NCBI GenBank assembly: GCA_900313905.1
Contig: OMTG01000140.1
Location: 1-43,659, forward strand
Length of the DNA stretch: 43,659 bases
DNA from: an uncultured Actinomycetes bacterium
GTDB lineage: Bacteria > Actinomycetota > Coriobacteriia > Coriobacteriales > Atopobiaceae
Direction of reading: 5' to 3'
Part shown: positions 33,176-41,566 of the stretch, in pieces
Position numbering within the stretch: the first letter of the stretch is position 1
How the letters are laid out: each line of letters opens with the position of its first letter
Position numbers and translations under genes: made by a program
Notes under the pieces: model-generated
Seen by the model: only the letters and a program-made list of their open reading frames with translations
Databases searched by the model: none
What the model was told of the DNA's origin: nothing

Positions 33176-34273
33176 ATGAACGAAGCAATGAGCCGCCGCA
33201 CGTTTCTCGGACTCTGCAAGGGCACGGCAGCGGCATTGGCGCCCTATCTTGTCTTCACGATGGCGGGATGCTCGGCAAGGACGTCCGATAACGCAACCAG
33301 CGGAGACGATGCATCCGCACAGACGGATGCTGCCGGAGATGAAGGGCAGCAGGATGGAGGGCAGAAGGAAGAGCAGGAGGATGAGACCCCTCAGGTAGCC
33401 GGTGTCAGCCCGCAGTCGCTCAGCGACTATTCGTGGGATGAGATAGCGCAGATCGCTGCAGCAATCTCTGCTGCAGAAAGCGATGAGAAGGGCTACAAGA
33501 TCGCCCAGGCCTACAACATCGCGGACCCCTATGATATGAATGGCGGAAAGAGAACGGTGACGCTTGCCGATGGCAGCACGATCGATGCCTGGGTTGCTGG
33601 CTTCAGGCACGACGACAAGGCAGATGGCTCCGGCAAGGCAGGCATCACCTTCCTTACCTCCGTCACGCCATTCCAGACCGATTTCAACACTTCCAAAGGC
33701 TGGACGTGGGAGAAATCCGAGATTCGCAAGTATCTTTCAAGCACAGTGATGAACGAGAAGCTGCCCCAGGACCTGGTGTCCAAGATCGTCCCTGTCAGCA
33801 AGGTCTCGGTTGGCGACCCTGGATCGACAGATCCTGCCACCTGCGTCACGACCACTGACTCCGTGTGGCTGCCGTCCCTCATGGAGATCATGGGCGCAGC
33901 GCGCTCGCTCCTGTCGAGTGACTACAAGAAATACGAACCGATCGTGGAGGCGGAGGGGAGCCAGTACACCCTCTTCTACGATCCCAACGATGAGACCCTG
34001 TCGTCCGAAGACATTTCTGCGGGAAGCACGAGCTTCATAGACGACGAGACACAGCTGAGAAGGTATGAGGTCTCATTCAGGGTCACAAGCAGAAAGAATG
34101 CCTTTCTGAAATCCCTCACGGGCACATACGACGGATTCTGGACGCGTTCCATCGCACCCGATGATGGCGGTTCCGTCGTGGCCTTCTGCAAGCCGGACGG
34201 GGAAACGCAGATGGATTTCTACTACATCTATCCGTGGGGCAAGGGGAATATGATGCTCGGATTCTGCCTCTAG
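33176..34273 (+). CDS. Twin-arginine lipoprotein with DUF6273-like domain
   Basis: A protein of 365 aa. MSRRTFLGL is a twin-arginine motif and MAGC a lipobox (Cys33 or near), so it should be exported folded and lipid-anchored. After an acidic, Gln-rich linker the domain begins DYSWDEIAQIAAAI and ends MMLGFCL. Both ends match the outer domain of kinase 2 (YSWDDIAGIAGEI and PGFCL), and the shared IVPVSK segment aligns too. ATG 33176 follows GGGAGG by 10 nt; ATG 33167 is too close. It is preceded by palindrome site 5. The domain is probably a ligand-binding or interaction module; its ligand is unknown. Confidence 0.85.
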   Translation: MNEAMSRRTFLGLCKGTAAALAPYLVFTMAGCSARTSDNATSGDDASAQTDAAGDEGQQDGGQKEEQEDETPQVAGVSPQSLSDYSWDEIAQIAAAISAAESDEKGYKIAQAYNIADPYDMNGGKRTVTLADGSTIDAWVAGFRHDDKADGSGKAGITFLTSVTPFQTDFNTSKGWTWEKSEIRKYLSSTVMNEKLPQDLVSKIVPVSKVSVGDPGSTDPATCVTTTDSVWLPSLMEIMGAARSLLSSDYKKYEPIVEAEGSQYTLFYDPNDETLSSEDISAGSTSFIDDETQLRRYEVSFRVTSRKNAFLKSLTGTYDGFWTRSIAPDDGGSVVAFCKPDGETQMDFYYIYPWGKGNMMLGFCL

Positions 34274-34306
34274 GTGCCTTTGGGGCAAGAACTGGCAAGC
34301 CAAGCT

Positions 34307-34346
34307 GATGAGCCCGGTTCAGGCGATAATGTGAGCCGGGCCCATC
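34307..34346. terminator. Terminator-like hairpin between convergent genes
   Basis: GATGAGCCCGG (34307-34317) pairs with CCGGGCCCATC (34336-34346) with one mismatch. No T run is seen on either strand. Confidence 0.4.
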
Positions 34347-34435
34347 TGTGAGATGTGGCAGCGCCGCTGGCTTGGATTGCCGTGAAGCTCGAAGCCCAGG
34401 TCCCGCATGCGTGATGGGGAAGCCTCTGTCACTCC

Positions 34436-36187
34436 CTAGTCCCTTACATAGGCCCGGATGACGGCGATGTCCTGCGTGGGGTCCCCGAGGTTGCGGATGC
34501 GGTAGGTTCCGCAGTTTGCCGGGACGATGAAGGTCTCGCCGTAGTGCACCTCGAGGGGATCGAAGGAGCCGTCGAGGCTCTCCACGAGGGCCGTATCGCC
34601 CTCGATCAGGTTGAGCATGTTCACGCCGCCTGCGCACTCGAGCGTCGCCGTGTCCTTGAACCAGAAGCGCTCCGTATCGATGAACTCATGGTCGGGATCG
34701 AGCCCGGTGCGCTCCCTTACGACCCCTTCCTCATCCGAGAGGTCCGCATGCTCTGCATCGATGCGGTCGACCAGATGGCCAAGCACATAATCCGTATCAC
34801 GGCTCTCGACGATGTTCGGCTCGCCCCGGTCGATGTTGATGGGACGGGGCTTCCCATCGAGCCCGAGCCTGCCCCAATCCCAGAGCTTGAACGTGAAGAT
34901 GTAGGGGGTTGCGCTGATCTCGAGGATCACGGTGTCGGCGCCTCCGCAGTGGATCGTGCCGGCAGGTATCAGCACGTGGTCATGCTTCTTCACCGGGATG
35001 CGGTTCACGTACTGCTCCGCATCGAGATCTCCATCCTCCTGTGCCTGCCTCAGGGCAGAGACGAAGGATGCCTTGGAGACACCGTTTTTGAGCCCGCAGT
35101 AGACGCAGGAGTGGTCGGTCGCATCGAGGATGTAGTAGCTCTCGTCCTGCGTATAGGCCATGCCGAAACGGTCCTGGATATATGCGGTCAGAGGATGGAC
35201 CTGCAGGCTCAGGTTGCCTCCGCCCATCGTGTCGAGATAGTCGAAGCGGATGGGGAAGTCGCATCCGAAGCGGGCATGGACCTTCTCGCCCAGGAGCGCC
35301 TCGGGCGCGAAGGATACGATGTCCTGGGCAGGGATCTCGACAGAGATGCCGCCGAAGTCAAGGCCGACCGAATTCTCCTCCGGCACGCCGTCGAAGGCCC
35401 AGCCGAAGTTCGGGGCATCCGGATCGAGGCCGAAATGCTCCTGCATCCAGTGCCCGCCCCAGACGCTCGTATCGAAGTAGGGGACAAGGCGGAAAGGCTG
35501 CGAAGCTACCTGGGCTATAGCGTCACGCCAGGCAGCGCCAGAGATCATGCAGAGGTCGCCCTGCTTCGTGGCATCGATCAGGAAATCGATGCGACCTTCG
35601 AGGCTGCGCTTGATGCGGTCTGCCATGCGCCACTCGAAGAAATAGCCCCGCTTGAACTTGCGCAGCGGGTCCTCATCGCTATTGTCCGTCTTCCAGTTTG
35701 CCATTCCTTGGCGGTATCTCAGCTGGATCTCCCAGCGGGTGATGCTTGCATAGACGAGGAGGTCGGGATCGCAGAGGACGCAGGTCCCCACCCCATAGAC
35801 CACGACGAGGCCATGGGCGGAGGCAATCTGCTTCCTGGCTGCCTCGATCTGCTCTGCATCGAAGAACTGGTCGATCGTGTAGTGGGACATGACGCCGAAG
35901 ACGCGGTCATCCGTGATGCAGTCGCGTATGCGCTCCTGCACGGTGCTGGATGGCTGGGACCAGTCGTCAGCGTAGAGAACGAGGGCTGGATGGAGAGGCG
36001 CGATGAGGGAGTCATGGATCTCCTGCACATCGCATCCGGGGTAGCACTCGACGGCGAGGATGGTGCGCTCTTGTGGCGGAAGGCTGCCAAGGGCAGATTT
36101 CAGGCGCCCGACGATCTCTTCAGCTCCCACAGCGGGAATCTCTGAGGAATGGATGGCCACTTCTGGATGCATGTTGTACGTACCCAT
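34436..36187 (-). CDS. Class I mannose-6-phosphate isomerase, two-domain form
   Basis: A protein of 583 aa. The C-terminal half (about 235-583) is a type I phosphomannose isomerase cupin: LQVHP (329-332), the metal-site Glu in TQDESYY (E349), LIPAGTIHCGG, and a second cupin with VPANCGTYRI at the end. It would interconvert mannose-6-phosphate and fructose-6-phosphate. The N-terminal 230 residues resemble a nucleoside or sugar kinase fold in pattern (VVVYGVGTCVLCDPDLLVYA, ITRWEIQLRY) but lack a Walker A loop. This long form is about 250 residues longer than standard enzymes. AAGGAG precedes ATG 36187 by 5 nt. The gene is divergent from the DUF3793 gene across an AT-rich region. Confidence 0.85.
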   Translation of the reverse strand: MGTYNMHPEVAIHSSEIPAVGAEEIVGRLKSALGSLPPQERTILAVECYPGCDVQEIHDSLIAPLHPALVLYADDWSQPSSTVQERIRDCITDDRVFGVMSHYTIDQFFDAEQIEAARKQIASAHGLVVVYGVGTCVLCDPDLLVYASITRWEIQLRYRQGMANWKTDNSDEDPLRKFKRGYFFEWRMADRIKRSLEGRIDFLIDATKQGDLCMISGAAWRDAIAQVASQPFRLVPYFDTSVWGGHWMQEHFGLDPDAPNFGWAFDGVPEENSVGLDFGGISVEIPAQDIVSFAPEALLGEKVHARFGCDFPIRFDYLDTMGGGNLSLQVHPLTAYIQDRFGMAYTQDESYYILDATDHSCVYCGLKNGVSKASFVSALRQAQEDGDLDAEQYVNRIPVKKHDHVLIPAGTIHCGGADTVILEISATPYIFTFKLWDWGRLGLDGKPRPINIDRGEPNIVESRDTDYVLGHLVDRIDAEHADLSDEEGVVRERTGLDPDHEFIDTERFWFKDTATLECAGGVNMLNLIEGDTALVESLDGSFDPLEVHYGETFIVPANCGTYRIRNLGDPTQDIAVIRAYVRD

Positions 36188-36298
36188 GCTGCTCCTTCTG
36201 CTTGCTTCCGGGATGACCACACGATACGCCGCGACGGGATGCCCGTGCCAGCTCCTATCTGCCCATCGGCACCAGGCACATCTGAAATGGCTGCATTC

Positions 36299-36355
36299 CC
36301 AATAAGTTAGATATGGATTACTATAAGAAAGAGTAAGACAAGTAAAACTTATTGG
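36299..36355. promoter_or_regulatory. Divergent promoter region with inverted repeat
   Basis: CCAATAAGTT (36299-36308) and AACTTATTGG (36346-36355) form a perfect 10-bp inverted repeat 37 nt apart. It encloses AT-rich DNA with -10-like boxes (TATAAG on plus, TATAGT on minus). A regulator binding both arms could control the isomerase and the DUF3793 gene. Confidence 0.5.
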
Positions 36356-36370
36356 TGCTGAAGGAGTCCC

Positions 36371-37051
36371 ATGGCAGAAGCGGCGGTGCTCGAGATCTCG
36401 GCGATGGCGCAGGTGGGGGAGGGGTGCGAAGAGGAGCTCTGCCGCTGCCTTGTCTCCACGATTGTCCGTGCGGCAGGTCCTGTCATCGAGGGCTGCAAGC
36501 CGGCAGCCCTCTTCTCGTTTGCGCCCTGCCGGGGCTGCAGGAGGATGGAGCGCGATGCAGCGCAGCAGTCTTCTATCCTGTGCACGGTCGCATCTGCGCT
36601 TGATGGCTTCGGGCTTGAGCTCCGGCGTGTCGGCGTGCGCGATGGCAGGATCTATCTCCTGCTCTATCGTCTCTCCTGCCTGGAGCAGGTCCTCGCTGAT
36701 GCAGAAGCGCAGAGGCTCCTCATCCAAGGAGGGTTTCCGGCAGCGGATGTGCCTGCCCTGATCGAGGCCTTTGCGCTGCGGCTCTCCCGCTACTACCGCC
36801 TCGGCGAGGATGGCGCGCCCTTTCCCCATGAGATCGGGCTCGTGCTTGGCTATCCGGCAGACGATGTCCGTGGCTTCATGGAAGACCGGAAGGAATGCTG
36901 CCGGGGCGTCTGGAAGGTCTTCGGCGATGCGGATGAGGCGCATGAGCGCTTCGCCACGATCAGACAGCATGAGGAGCATTGCAAGCGGTGCTTCCGCTCG
37001 GGCATGTGCCTGGGCGAGCTCCTGGAGCAGGGCCGCTGCCCTGATTGCTGA
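36371..37051 (+). CDS. DUF3793-family protein
   Basis: A protein of 226 aa with the family signature FPHEIGLVLGYPADDVRGFM, followed by CCRGVWKVFGDADEA. It is rich in Cys, including APCRGCRRM and a terminal CPDC, which may bind metal. There is no signal peptide or membrane segment. AAGGAG lies 5 nt before ATG 36371. The biochemical role of DUF3793 is not established. The gene stands alone, divergent from the mannose-6-phosphate isomerase. Confidence 0.85.
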   Translation: MAEAAVLEISAMAQVGEGCEEELCRCLVSTIVRAAGPVIEGCKPAALFSFAPCRGCRRMERDAAQQSSILCTVASALDGFGLELRRVGVRDGRIYLLLYRLSCLEQVLADAEAQRLLIQGGFPAADVPALIEAFALRLSRYYRLGEDGAPFPHEIGLVLGYPADDVRGFMEDRKECCRGVWKVFGDADEAHERFATIRQHEEHCKRCFRSGMCLGELLEQGRCPDC

Positions 37052-37657
37052 GGATGCGGAATGGCTGCCCTGGCGGTGGACCTGTGAACGGTAGGTTTTC
37101 CGCCGCCAGCGGCAGGAGTTAAAGATGGATAACTAAATTGAGCTGGGAATATGCCGAAGAAGAATAGATGAAAACTTTAAAGGAATTTGTCTGGAATAAA
37201 TAAAGGTCGTAACCTTCAGGGCACGGAGAGAGGCTCATCCAGCACCGCTTCTTTCCGGCGTTTCGTCCAAGGTCAGAGGCGATCCTCCCTATGCCGGCTC
37301 TGGGAGCCACAACCATCGGCCAGAAGATGGCGCACATGCGCCAGCAACCGTCAGGGGGTCGTCAGATGAAGCAGCAGGCATGCCCTGCAGCCATCGCAGG
37401 GCTGCAGACCCCAAGCTCCTGGTGCTGCCTTTCGGCATCCCCTCCGGTCCATCTGGAGCGGCAGAGCTGGGGCCTTTCCGGCTGATTCTGCCGGAAGCGC
37501 CCATGTTTCCTGTGCGGATGGGGTGTCCCGATCTTCCTCCCGGGCAGGACGCCCCGCCCGCCTTCCGTCCCCGGGGCGTGCCCCCAGCACGCCCCACCTC
37601 CTCAAAACAGCATCGATCTATGCGGCACCTTCAAGGTGCCCAGCAAAGGGGTCTCTC
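37052..37657 (+). other. Long intergenic region / leader, no gene recognised
   Basis: About 600 nt. An AT-rich block (about 37110-37185) is followed by GC-rich DNA with several hairpins: AAGGT-CGTA-ACCTT near 37183, TTCCGGC/GCCGGAA near 37470, a perfect 9-bp stem GGGGCGTGC/GCACGCCCC (37573-37595), and GGCACCTT/AAGGTGCC just before the ribosome site. The AT block may hold a promoter, giving a structured leader of 400 nt or more for the esterase gene. It matches no riboswitch class I can recognise by eye. Confidence 0.5.
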
Positions 37658-39226
37658 ATGGCTTATGAACTCAGCAGGCGTTCCTTCATGCAATTTGCGG
37701 GCCTTTCGGCGCTTGGTGGCGTCGGCCTTGCGCTTTCCGCCTGCGGGCAGACGACTGCCTCCACGAGCAGCAAGCAGAGCCAGGATGCAGCTTCATCCTC
37801 GGCTGATCCAGGCAGTGCGCTGGCTGTCTCCGATTCTGTGGCAATCGCTGTCGAGGACAGCGATGTAGCTTCCTTCTACGAGCATGTGAAGTCGGTCACG
37901 GCGCTTGCCACGACCCTTCCTGCAGGCGAGAAGATCGTGGGTGTCGCAATCGAGTATGACGGCGATGTGGCTGCCTCGAGCATCGATGCCGGCAATGGCG
38001 GAGTCGGGCAGCAGGCTGCCGAGAAGGGCCTGGGCACCTACCAGGTGCTGGGCCGCTCCATCACCGGCGTCACCGTCGCGGCGACCGCCTCGATCGACGC
38101 AGAGGCGGCAGACTCAGGCCCCTATGTGATCGTGGCCCTCGACCCGGATGATGCGGGATCGCAGACCCTGATGTTCCAGATGACAAGAGGGTATGTCGGC
38201 TCGAATGGCCCTGTCGGCCTCGATTCGGGAACGGTCAGGATCTGCCAGCGTGCCAATATCGCCTCTGCTTCGGGCACGACCTTCGCAGGCGACCCCACAG
38301 CTTCCCGTTTCATGGTGGCAAGCTCGGTTGCCAATGCCGTGGCAGACCAGTTCGTCTATGGCACCTTCGACGACGAGGAGACGGGGTACCATGCTGCCTT
38401 CGAGTTCAAGGAGCCGGAGAACTATGACAGCTCGAAGAGCTATCCGCTCGTGCTGTTCCTGCCGGATGCCGGCGTCACGACGACCGATCCGCACGTCAAC
38501 CTCCGCCAGGGCCTGGGTGCCGTTGCCTGGGCAGTAGGGGAGCAGTTCGTCCTCACGGTCGCTGGCACCTGTGCCGATGTGCCGACCTGCCTCGATCTGA
38601 TCGACAGCCTTGTGGACAAGGGCTACGGCATCGATACGGACCGCCTGATCGGCACCGGCGAATCGGCAGGCTGCATGGCGCTCATCACCTATGCCGCCGA
38701 CCATCCGGATGATGACCGCTTCGCAGCCCTCATGCTGGTGGCAGGCCAGGGGAACATGACACCGATCGCCAAGACCCCGCTTGCCATCTTCGTGTCCGAG
38801 GACGACGAGAGCTCGTATGGCGGCATGAGCGATGCGGCGTCCGGTGTCGCCTCGATCGGCGTGGGCTACGAGGAGGTGCAGCTCGACTGCAGCTACGACT
38901 ACGACGGCGAGGGCCATACCTCCGGCAAATGGGTCGACTATGCGGCGACCGGCCAGAAGAACCCCTCGGGCAACCAGGAGGGCGCCAAGCTCCAGAACAG
39001 CACGAGGACCATGGACGACCTGATGGCAGACCTCTCCTCCGCGGTTAGCGCAGCCTGCGAGAAGGCTGATTCGGCTGGCGAGCACATCGTCTACTTCCAC
39101 GTGAAGGAAAGCACGCTCGACGGCACCGACAGCACGGTCATGGGCGGCAACACCCACAACTTCACCTGGCAGTATGCCTACAACATCCCGGAGCTGCGCG
39201 ACTGGGTGATTGCCCAGACGCTGTGA
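37658..39226 (+). CDS. Twin-arginine lipoprotein, alpha/beta-hydrolase esterase-like
   Basis: A protein of 522 aa. LSRRSFMQF (R7-R8) and LSAC (Cys29) mark a twin-arginine lipoprotein. Residues about 60-225 form an Ig-like N-terminal domain. The hydrolase domain follows: YPLVLFLPDAG, the elbow GTGESAG (S336), a candidate acid in SEDDESS (D382 or D383) and a candidate His in GGNTHNF (H500). This layout is seen in polyhydroxybutyrate-depolymerase- and feruloyl-esterase-like proteins. ATG 37658 follows AAGGGG by about 6 nt. It ends at a strong terminator. The protein would act outside the membrane on an ester or peptide substrate that cannot be named. Confidence 0.87.
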   Translation: MAYELSRRSFMQFAGLSALGGVGLALSACGQTTASTSSKQSQDAASSSADPGSALAVSDSVAIAVEDSDVASFYEHVKSVTALATTLPAGEKIVGVAIEYDGDVAASSIDAGNGGVGQQAAEKGLGTYQVLGRSITGVTVAATASIDAEAADSGPYVIVALDPDDAGSQTLMFQMTRGYVGSNGPVGLDSGTVRICQRANIASASGTTFAGDPTASRFMVASSVANAVADQFVYGTFDDEETGYHAAFEFKEPENYDSSKSYPLVLFLPDAGVTTTDPHVNLRQGLGAVAWAVGEQFVLTVAGTCADVPTCLDLIDSLVDKGYGIDTDRLIGTGESAGCMALITYAADHPDDDRFAALMLVAGQGNMTPIAKTPLAIFVSEDDESSYGGMSDAASGVASIGVGYEEVQLDCSYDYDGEGHTSGKWVDYAATGQKNPSGNQEGAKLQNSTRTMDDLMADLSSAVSAACEKADSAGEHIVYFHVKESTLDGTDSTVMGGNTHNFTWQYAYNIPELRDWVIAQTL

Positions 39227-39236
39227 TGCACGCGTT

Positions 39237-39295
39237 GGGGGAGCCCTTTTCAGCCGGCTGCAGGATGGCCGGCTCTGGTGGGGCTCCTCCTTTTT
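39237..39295 (+). terminator. Rho-independent terminator
   Basis: GGAGCCC pairs with GGGCTCC, with a nested AGCCGGC/GCCGGCT stem, and ends in TTTTT (39291-39295). It follows the esterase stop at 39226. Confidence 0.85.
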
Positions 39296-39471
39296 GCCGC
39301 AGCGTCATCCTCCAGGCAGAAGGATGCACAGATGTGCTCGTCCGGGAAGAGGCGGGCTCCCTTCTGCAACAGCTGTCCCACCAGAGTGTCTGAACCTTCT
39401 CCATCCCTGCATAGGCAGCCCCATGCCGGGTACGCACCATCCATACGGATGCTGGTGGAGGCGGTGCGTCC

Positions 39472-40266
39472 ATGCTCGAGGAAATGAAGACGGCGCTGGC
39501 AGATCTCATGATGCCCGCCACCCTGCTGCCACATGATGGGGGATGGCCGCTCTTCGGACGTGTCCATCTGCTCTGGCTCCTCTATGCCAGTGCCGTCGTG
39601 GTGCTCTGCACGCTCCTCTATCGCCATCTCTCTTCCAAGAAGGCCAGGAAGCGGATGACATGGATCGTCGTGATCATCCCGCTCGTGCTGCTTGCCTCGC
39701 AGGATATCGGGTTTGTCGTGACGGGCACGTTCACGCCCTCCTGGTGGCCGCTCCATTCCTGCAATGCCTGCGAGTATCTGGGGCTCCTCTATGCGATATG
39801 GCCTGCTGCCTGGATAGGGGAGACACTCTTCTGCCTCTCTGCGACAGGAGCGGTCTGCGCCCTCCTCTTTCCGGGCTGGGCCTGGTGCCCGCCCCTCTCA
39901 TGGCCGGTCATCTGCGGCTTCACAGAGCATTCGCTGATGCTCGCCCTCGTCCTCATGAAGCTCTCCACAGGGGAGCTGGTGCCGAGCCTGAAGCGGCTCT
40001 GGCAGGCAGTCGCCTTCTCGGGGGCGTATCTCGTCTTCTGCCTCGCGATCAATGAGCGCTTCGGCACGAACTTCATGTTCGTGAGCACGCCGGCAGAGGG
40101 CTCGCCGCTTGAATTCTTTGCAAGCTGGCTCGGGTGGCCAGGGTATCTGGTGCCCTATGCGGCGGGCATCCTCGGCATATGGGTCCTCATGCACAAGGCA
40201 GTCTCCTGCACGGGCAGAGGACATGAGGCTCGTGCCTCAGGCAGGCATTTCAGGAAAGCAGCATGA
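39472..40266 (+). CDS. YwaF/TIGR02206-like integral membrane protein
   Basis: A protein of 264 aa with six or seven hydrophobic segments. LPHDGGWPLFG near the start, WPLHSCNACEYLGLLYA in the third segment region, and NERFGTNFMFVSTP near the end match the YwaF (TMEM164-like) family, whose biochemical role is not settled. ATG 39472 follows GGAGG at about 10 nt. The C-terminus is a basic cytoplasmic tail. It is separated by a terminator from the esterase gene, and no obvious terminator follows. Confidence 0.82.
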   Translation: MLEEMKTALADLMMPATLLPHDGGWPLFGRVHLLWLLYASAVVVLCTLLYRHLSSKKARKRMTWIVVIIPLVLLASQDIGFVVTGTFTPSWWPLHSCNACEYLGLLYAIWPAAWIGETLFCLSATGAVCALLFPGWAWCPPLSWPVICGFTEHSLMLALVLMKLSTGELVPSLKRLWQAVAFSGAYLVFCLAINERFGTNFMFVSTPAEGSPLEFFASWLGWPGYLVPYAAGILGIWVLMHKAVSCTGRGHEARASGRHFRKAA

Positions 40267-40545
40267 CGGGATAGCGGCAAGGGCGAATGAGTCTGGGCGT
40301 CTTCTGGCCTGACGATTCTTATGGCTGCGCCGTGGCGAAGATGGGATGGTCCGAGGCTGCCGCTTGCCGATTGCCTCGCCTGGACACGGCACCTCCTGAC
40401 AGGCGCAGGGCCTGCGCCTGGCCTGCCTCCTGACGGATTCCCGCGAGATGCCTGCAGGACGTGCGGAAGGAGCTTCCTGCTACGATGGGCCGGCACCATC
40501 GGTGTCCGGATGCGGGCGGCGCCCCCAGAGATGGAGGTTCCGCCT

Positions 40546-40674
40546 ATGGACATGCAGCACGTCCTCGAATTCCTGCAAGCCCTCGCGACCATCGCGAGCA
40601 TCACCAAGACCATCCTCGGCATAGCCAGGGAGGTGAAGGAGATGACAAGGGAGCATAAGCATCGCAACGGATAG
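40546..40674 (+). CDS. Small 42-codon ORF, amphipathic peptide
   Basis: A 42-aa peptide starting MDMQHVLEFLQALATIA and ending in a Lys/Arg/His-rich tail. It is predicted to be helical and mildly hydrophobic at its N-terminus. Support comes from GGAGG 8 nt before ATG 40546 and a good terminator 15 nt after the stop. The frame is open upstream but without a ribosome site. I know no family for it. It could be a small membrane-associated or regulatory peptide, or a chance ORF inside a small RNA that uses the same terminator. Confidence 0.5.
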   Translation: MDMQHVLEFLQALATIASITKTILGIAREVKEMTREHKHRNG

Positions 40675-40689
40675 CGCAAGGAGATGAAG

Positions 40690-40713
40690 AAAGCCCGGCG
40701 GCAACCGGGCTTT
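40690..40713 (+). terminator. Rho-independent terminator
   Basis: AAAGCCCGG (40690-40698) and CCGGGCTTT (40705-40713) form a perfect 9-bp stem with a 6-nt loop that carries its own T end. It follows the 42-codon ORF. Confidence 0.75.
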
Positions 40714-41064
40714 CGAATCGCAACACCTGGCGCCGCCCGCACACCCTTAAGCAAGGACGGGCACCGCTGGTGCACCTATAGTATACCCGCCAGACAGCGG
40801 GTGAGTCCAGAGCAAGATCCGAAGCTTTGCAGGCAGTTCGGCAGTTCGGTTCGGCATAGCTTGCCAGCTTGCCATGCGCAGCGAGGATTGGCGTGCATGC
40901 GGATTTCCCATACGGCAATGATGCTCCGTGTGCTGTCCATACGCACGCGACTCTTCGCGGATAGCTGTATCGCCTGCTGTGGCATCAGCAAGCCCTTTCG
41001 CAATGTCTTCTGCCACTGCCATTCCGTGAGCATCGGGGCCACGTTCCTGTATGCACACGGCAGA

Positions 41065-41187
41065 GAGTGTGAGAGGCATCGAACGTATCCGCATGACGGT
41101 ATTGGCAAATACGCTGATGGCCGTCGGAGGCGGGAGCCCGATTTCCCGGCGGGATTCCGTGAATTCCCGTTCCAGATCACCGTCCAT
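41065..41187 (-). pseudogene. Relic of a RelB/DinJ-type antitoxin
   Basis: On the minus strand, MDGDLEREFTESRREIGL followed by PPTAISVFANTVMRI resembles the start of RelB/DinJ antitoxins (MDxDLK..., TAF.IF...). The usual residues before it (a short strand ending in R before MD) are altered, and what follows does not look like an antitoxin end. No toxin gene is present. The surrounding 850 nt (40714-41566) contains no other supported gene. Confidence 0.4.
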
Positions 41188-41335
41188 GCTGATGGCCCGT
41201 GCCTCTGGCGCCGAAGGGGAGAGGATGGTCCGGGCCGTCCGGGGATGCGAGGCAGATAGAGGGATGCCAGAAAGGCTGGCTGCAAGGCTGCTGGCCTTCC
41301 ACTCCGGCAAGCCGCCTGCCTGCGAATTCGGCACC

Positions 41336-41427
41336 TTGACGAGAATCAAATCGGTCAGTTGGCGACTGAAAAACCTGTGGGTTGGCGATTGAAAAGTCGG
41401 CCAGTTGACGAACATGGAATTGGTGGG
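41336..41427. repeat. Four 23-bp imperfect direct repeats, IS21-end-like
   Basis: Four units in exact 23-bp register start at 41336, 41359, 41382 and 41405: TTGACGAGAATCAAA, TTGGCGACTGAAAA, TTGGCGATTGAAAA and TTGACGAAC. Repeated terminal sequences with TTTTCAATCGCC on the other strand are typical of IS21-family ends. No istA or istB gene is in the window, so this would be a solitary end or remnant. Confidence 0.6.
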
Positions 41428-41466
41428 CTAATGGTTCTTGGCCTGCCGGCTGAAGGATTGGGGGCT

Positions 41467-41498
41467 CTGCCGATAGCGTCGACCGGTACTATCGGCAG
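41467..41498. repeat. Isolated 10-bp inverted repeat
   Basis: CTGCCGATAG and CTATCGGCAG form a perfect stem with a 12-nt loop, followed by GGTTTC. It may be a weak terminator or part of a decayed element. It lies about 70 nt beyond the ATPase pseudogene stop at 41567. Confidence 0.4.
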
Positions 41499-41566
41499 GG
41501 TTTCTGGCGGTGATGCGGTGTGACGGGAAAAGGATGCCTGCGCAGAGGCTGGAGCATGCCTCTGCA

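Noticed and set aside
34544..36145. A 533-codon open frame on the plus strand opposite the mannose-6-phosphate isomerase
   Set aside because: The same reasoning applies: no motif, and full overlap with a convincing gene.
37183..37400. A riboswitch (cyclic-di-GMP, cobalamin or similar) in the leader before the esterase
   Set aside because: I could not match the conserved core of any class by eye; hairpins alone are not enough.
40777..40802. A small-RNA promoter at TATAGTATAC with the ACCCGC/GCGGGT hairpin
   Set aside because: No -35 element and no terminator at a sensible distance on either strand.
40747..41415. A 222-codon minus-strand protein
   Set aside because: Only a short central piece resembles an antitoxin. 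The start falls within the 23-bp repeats and the rest has no coding character.
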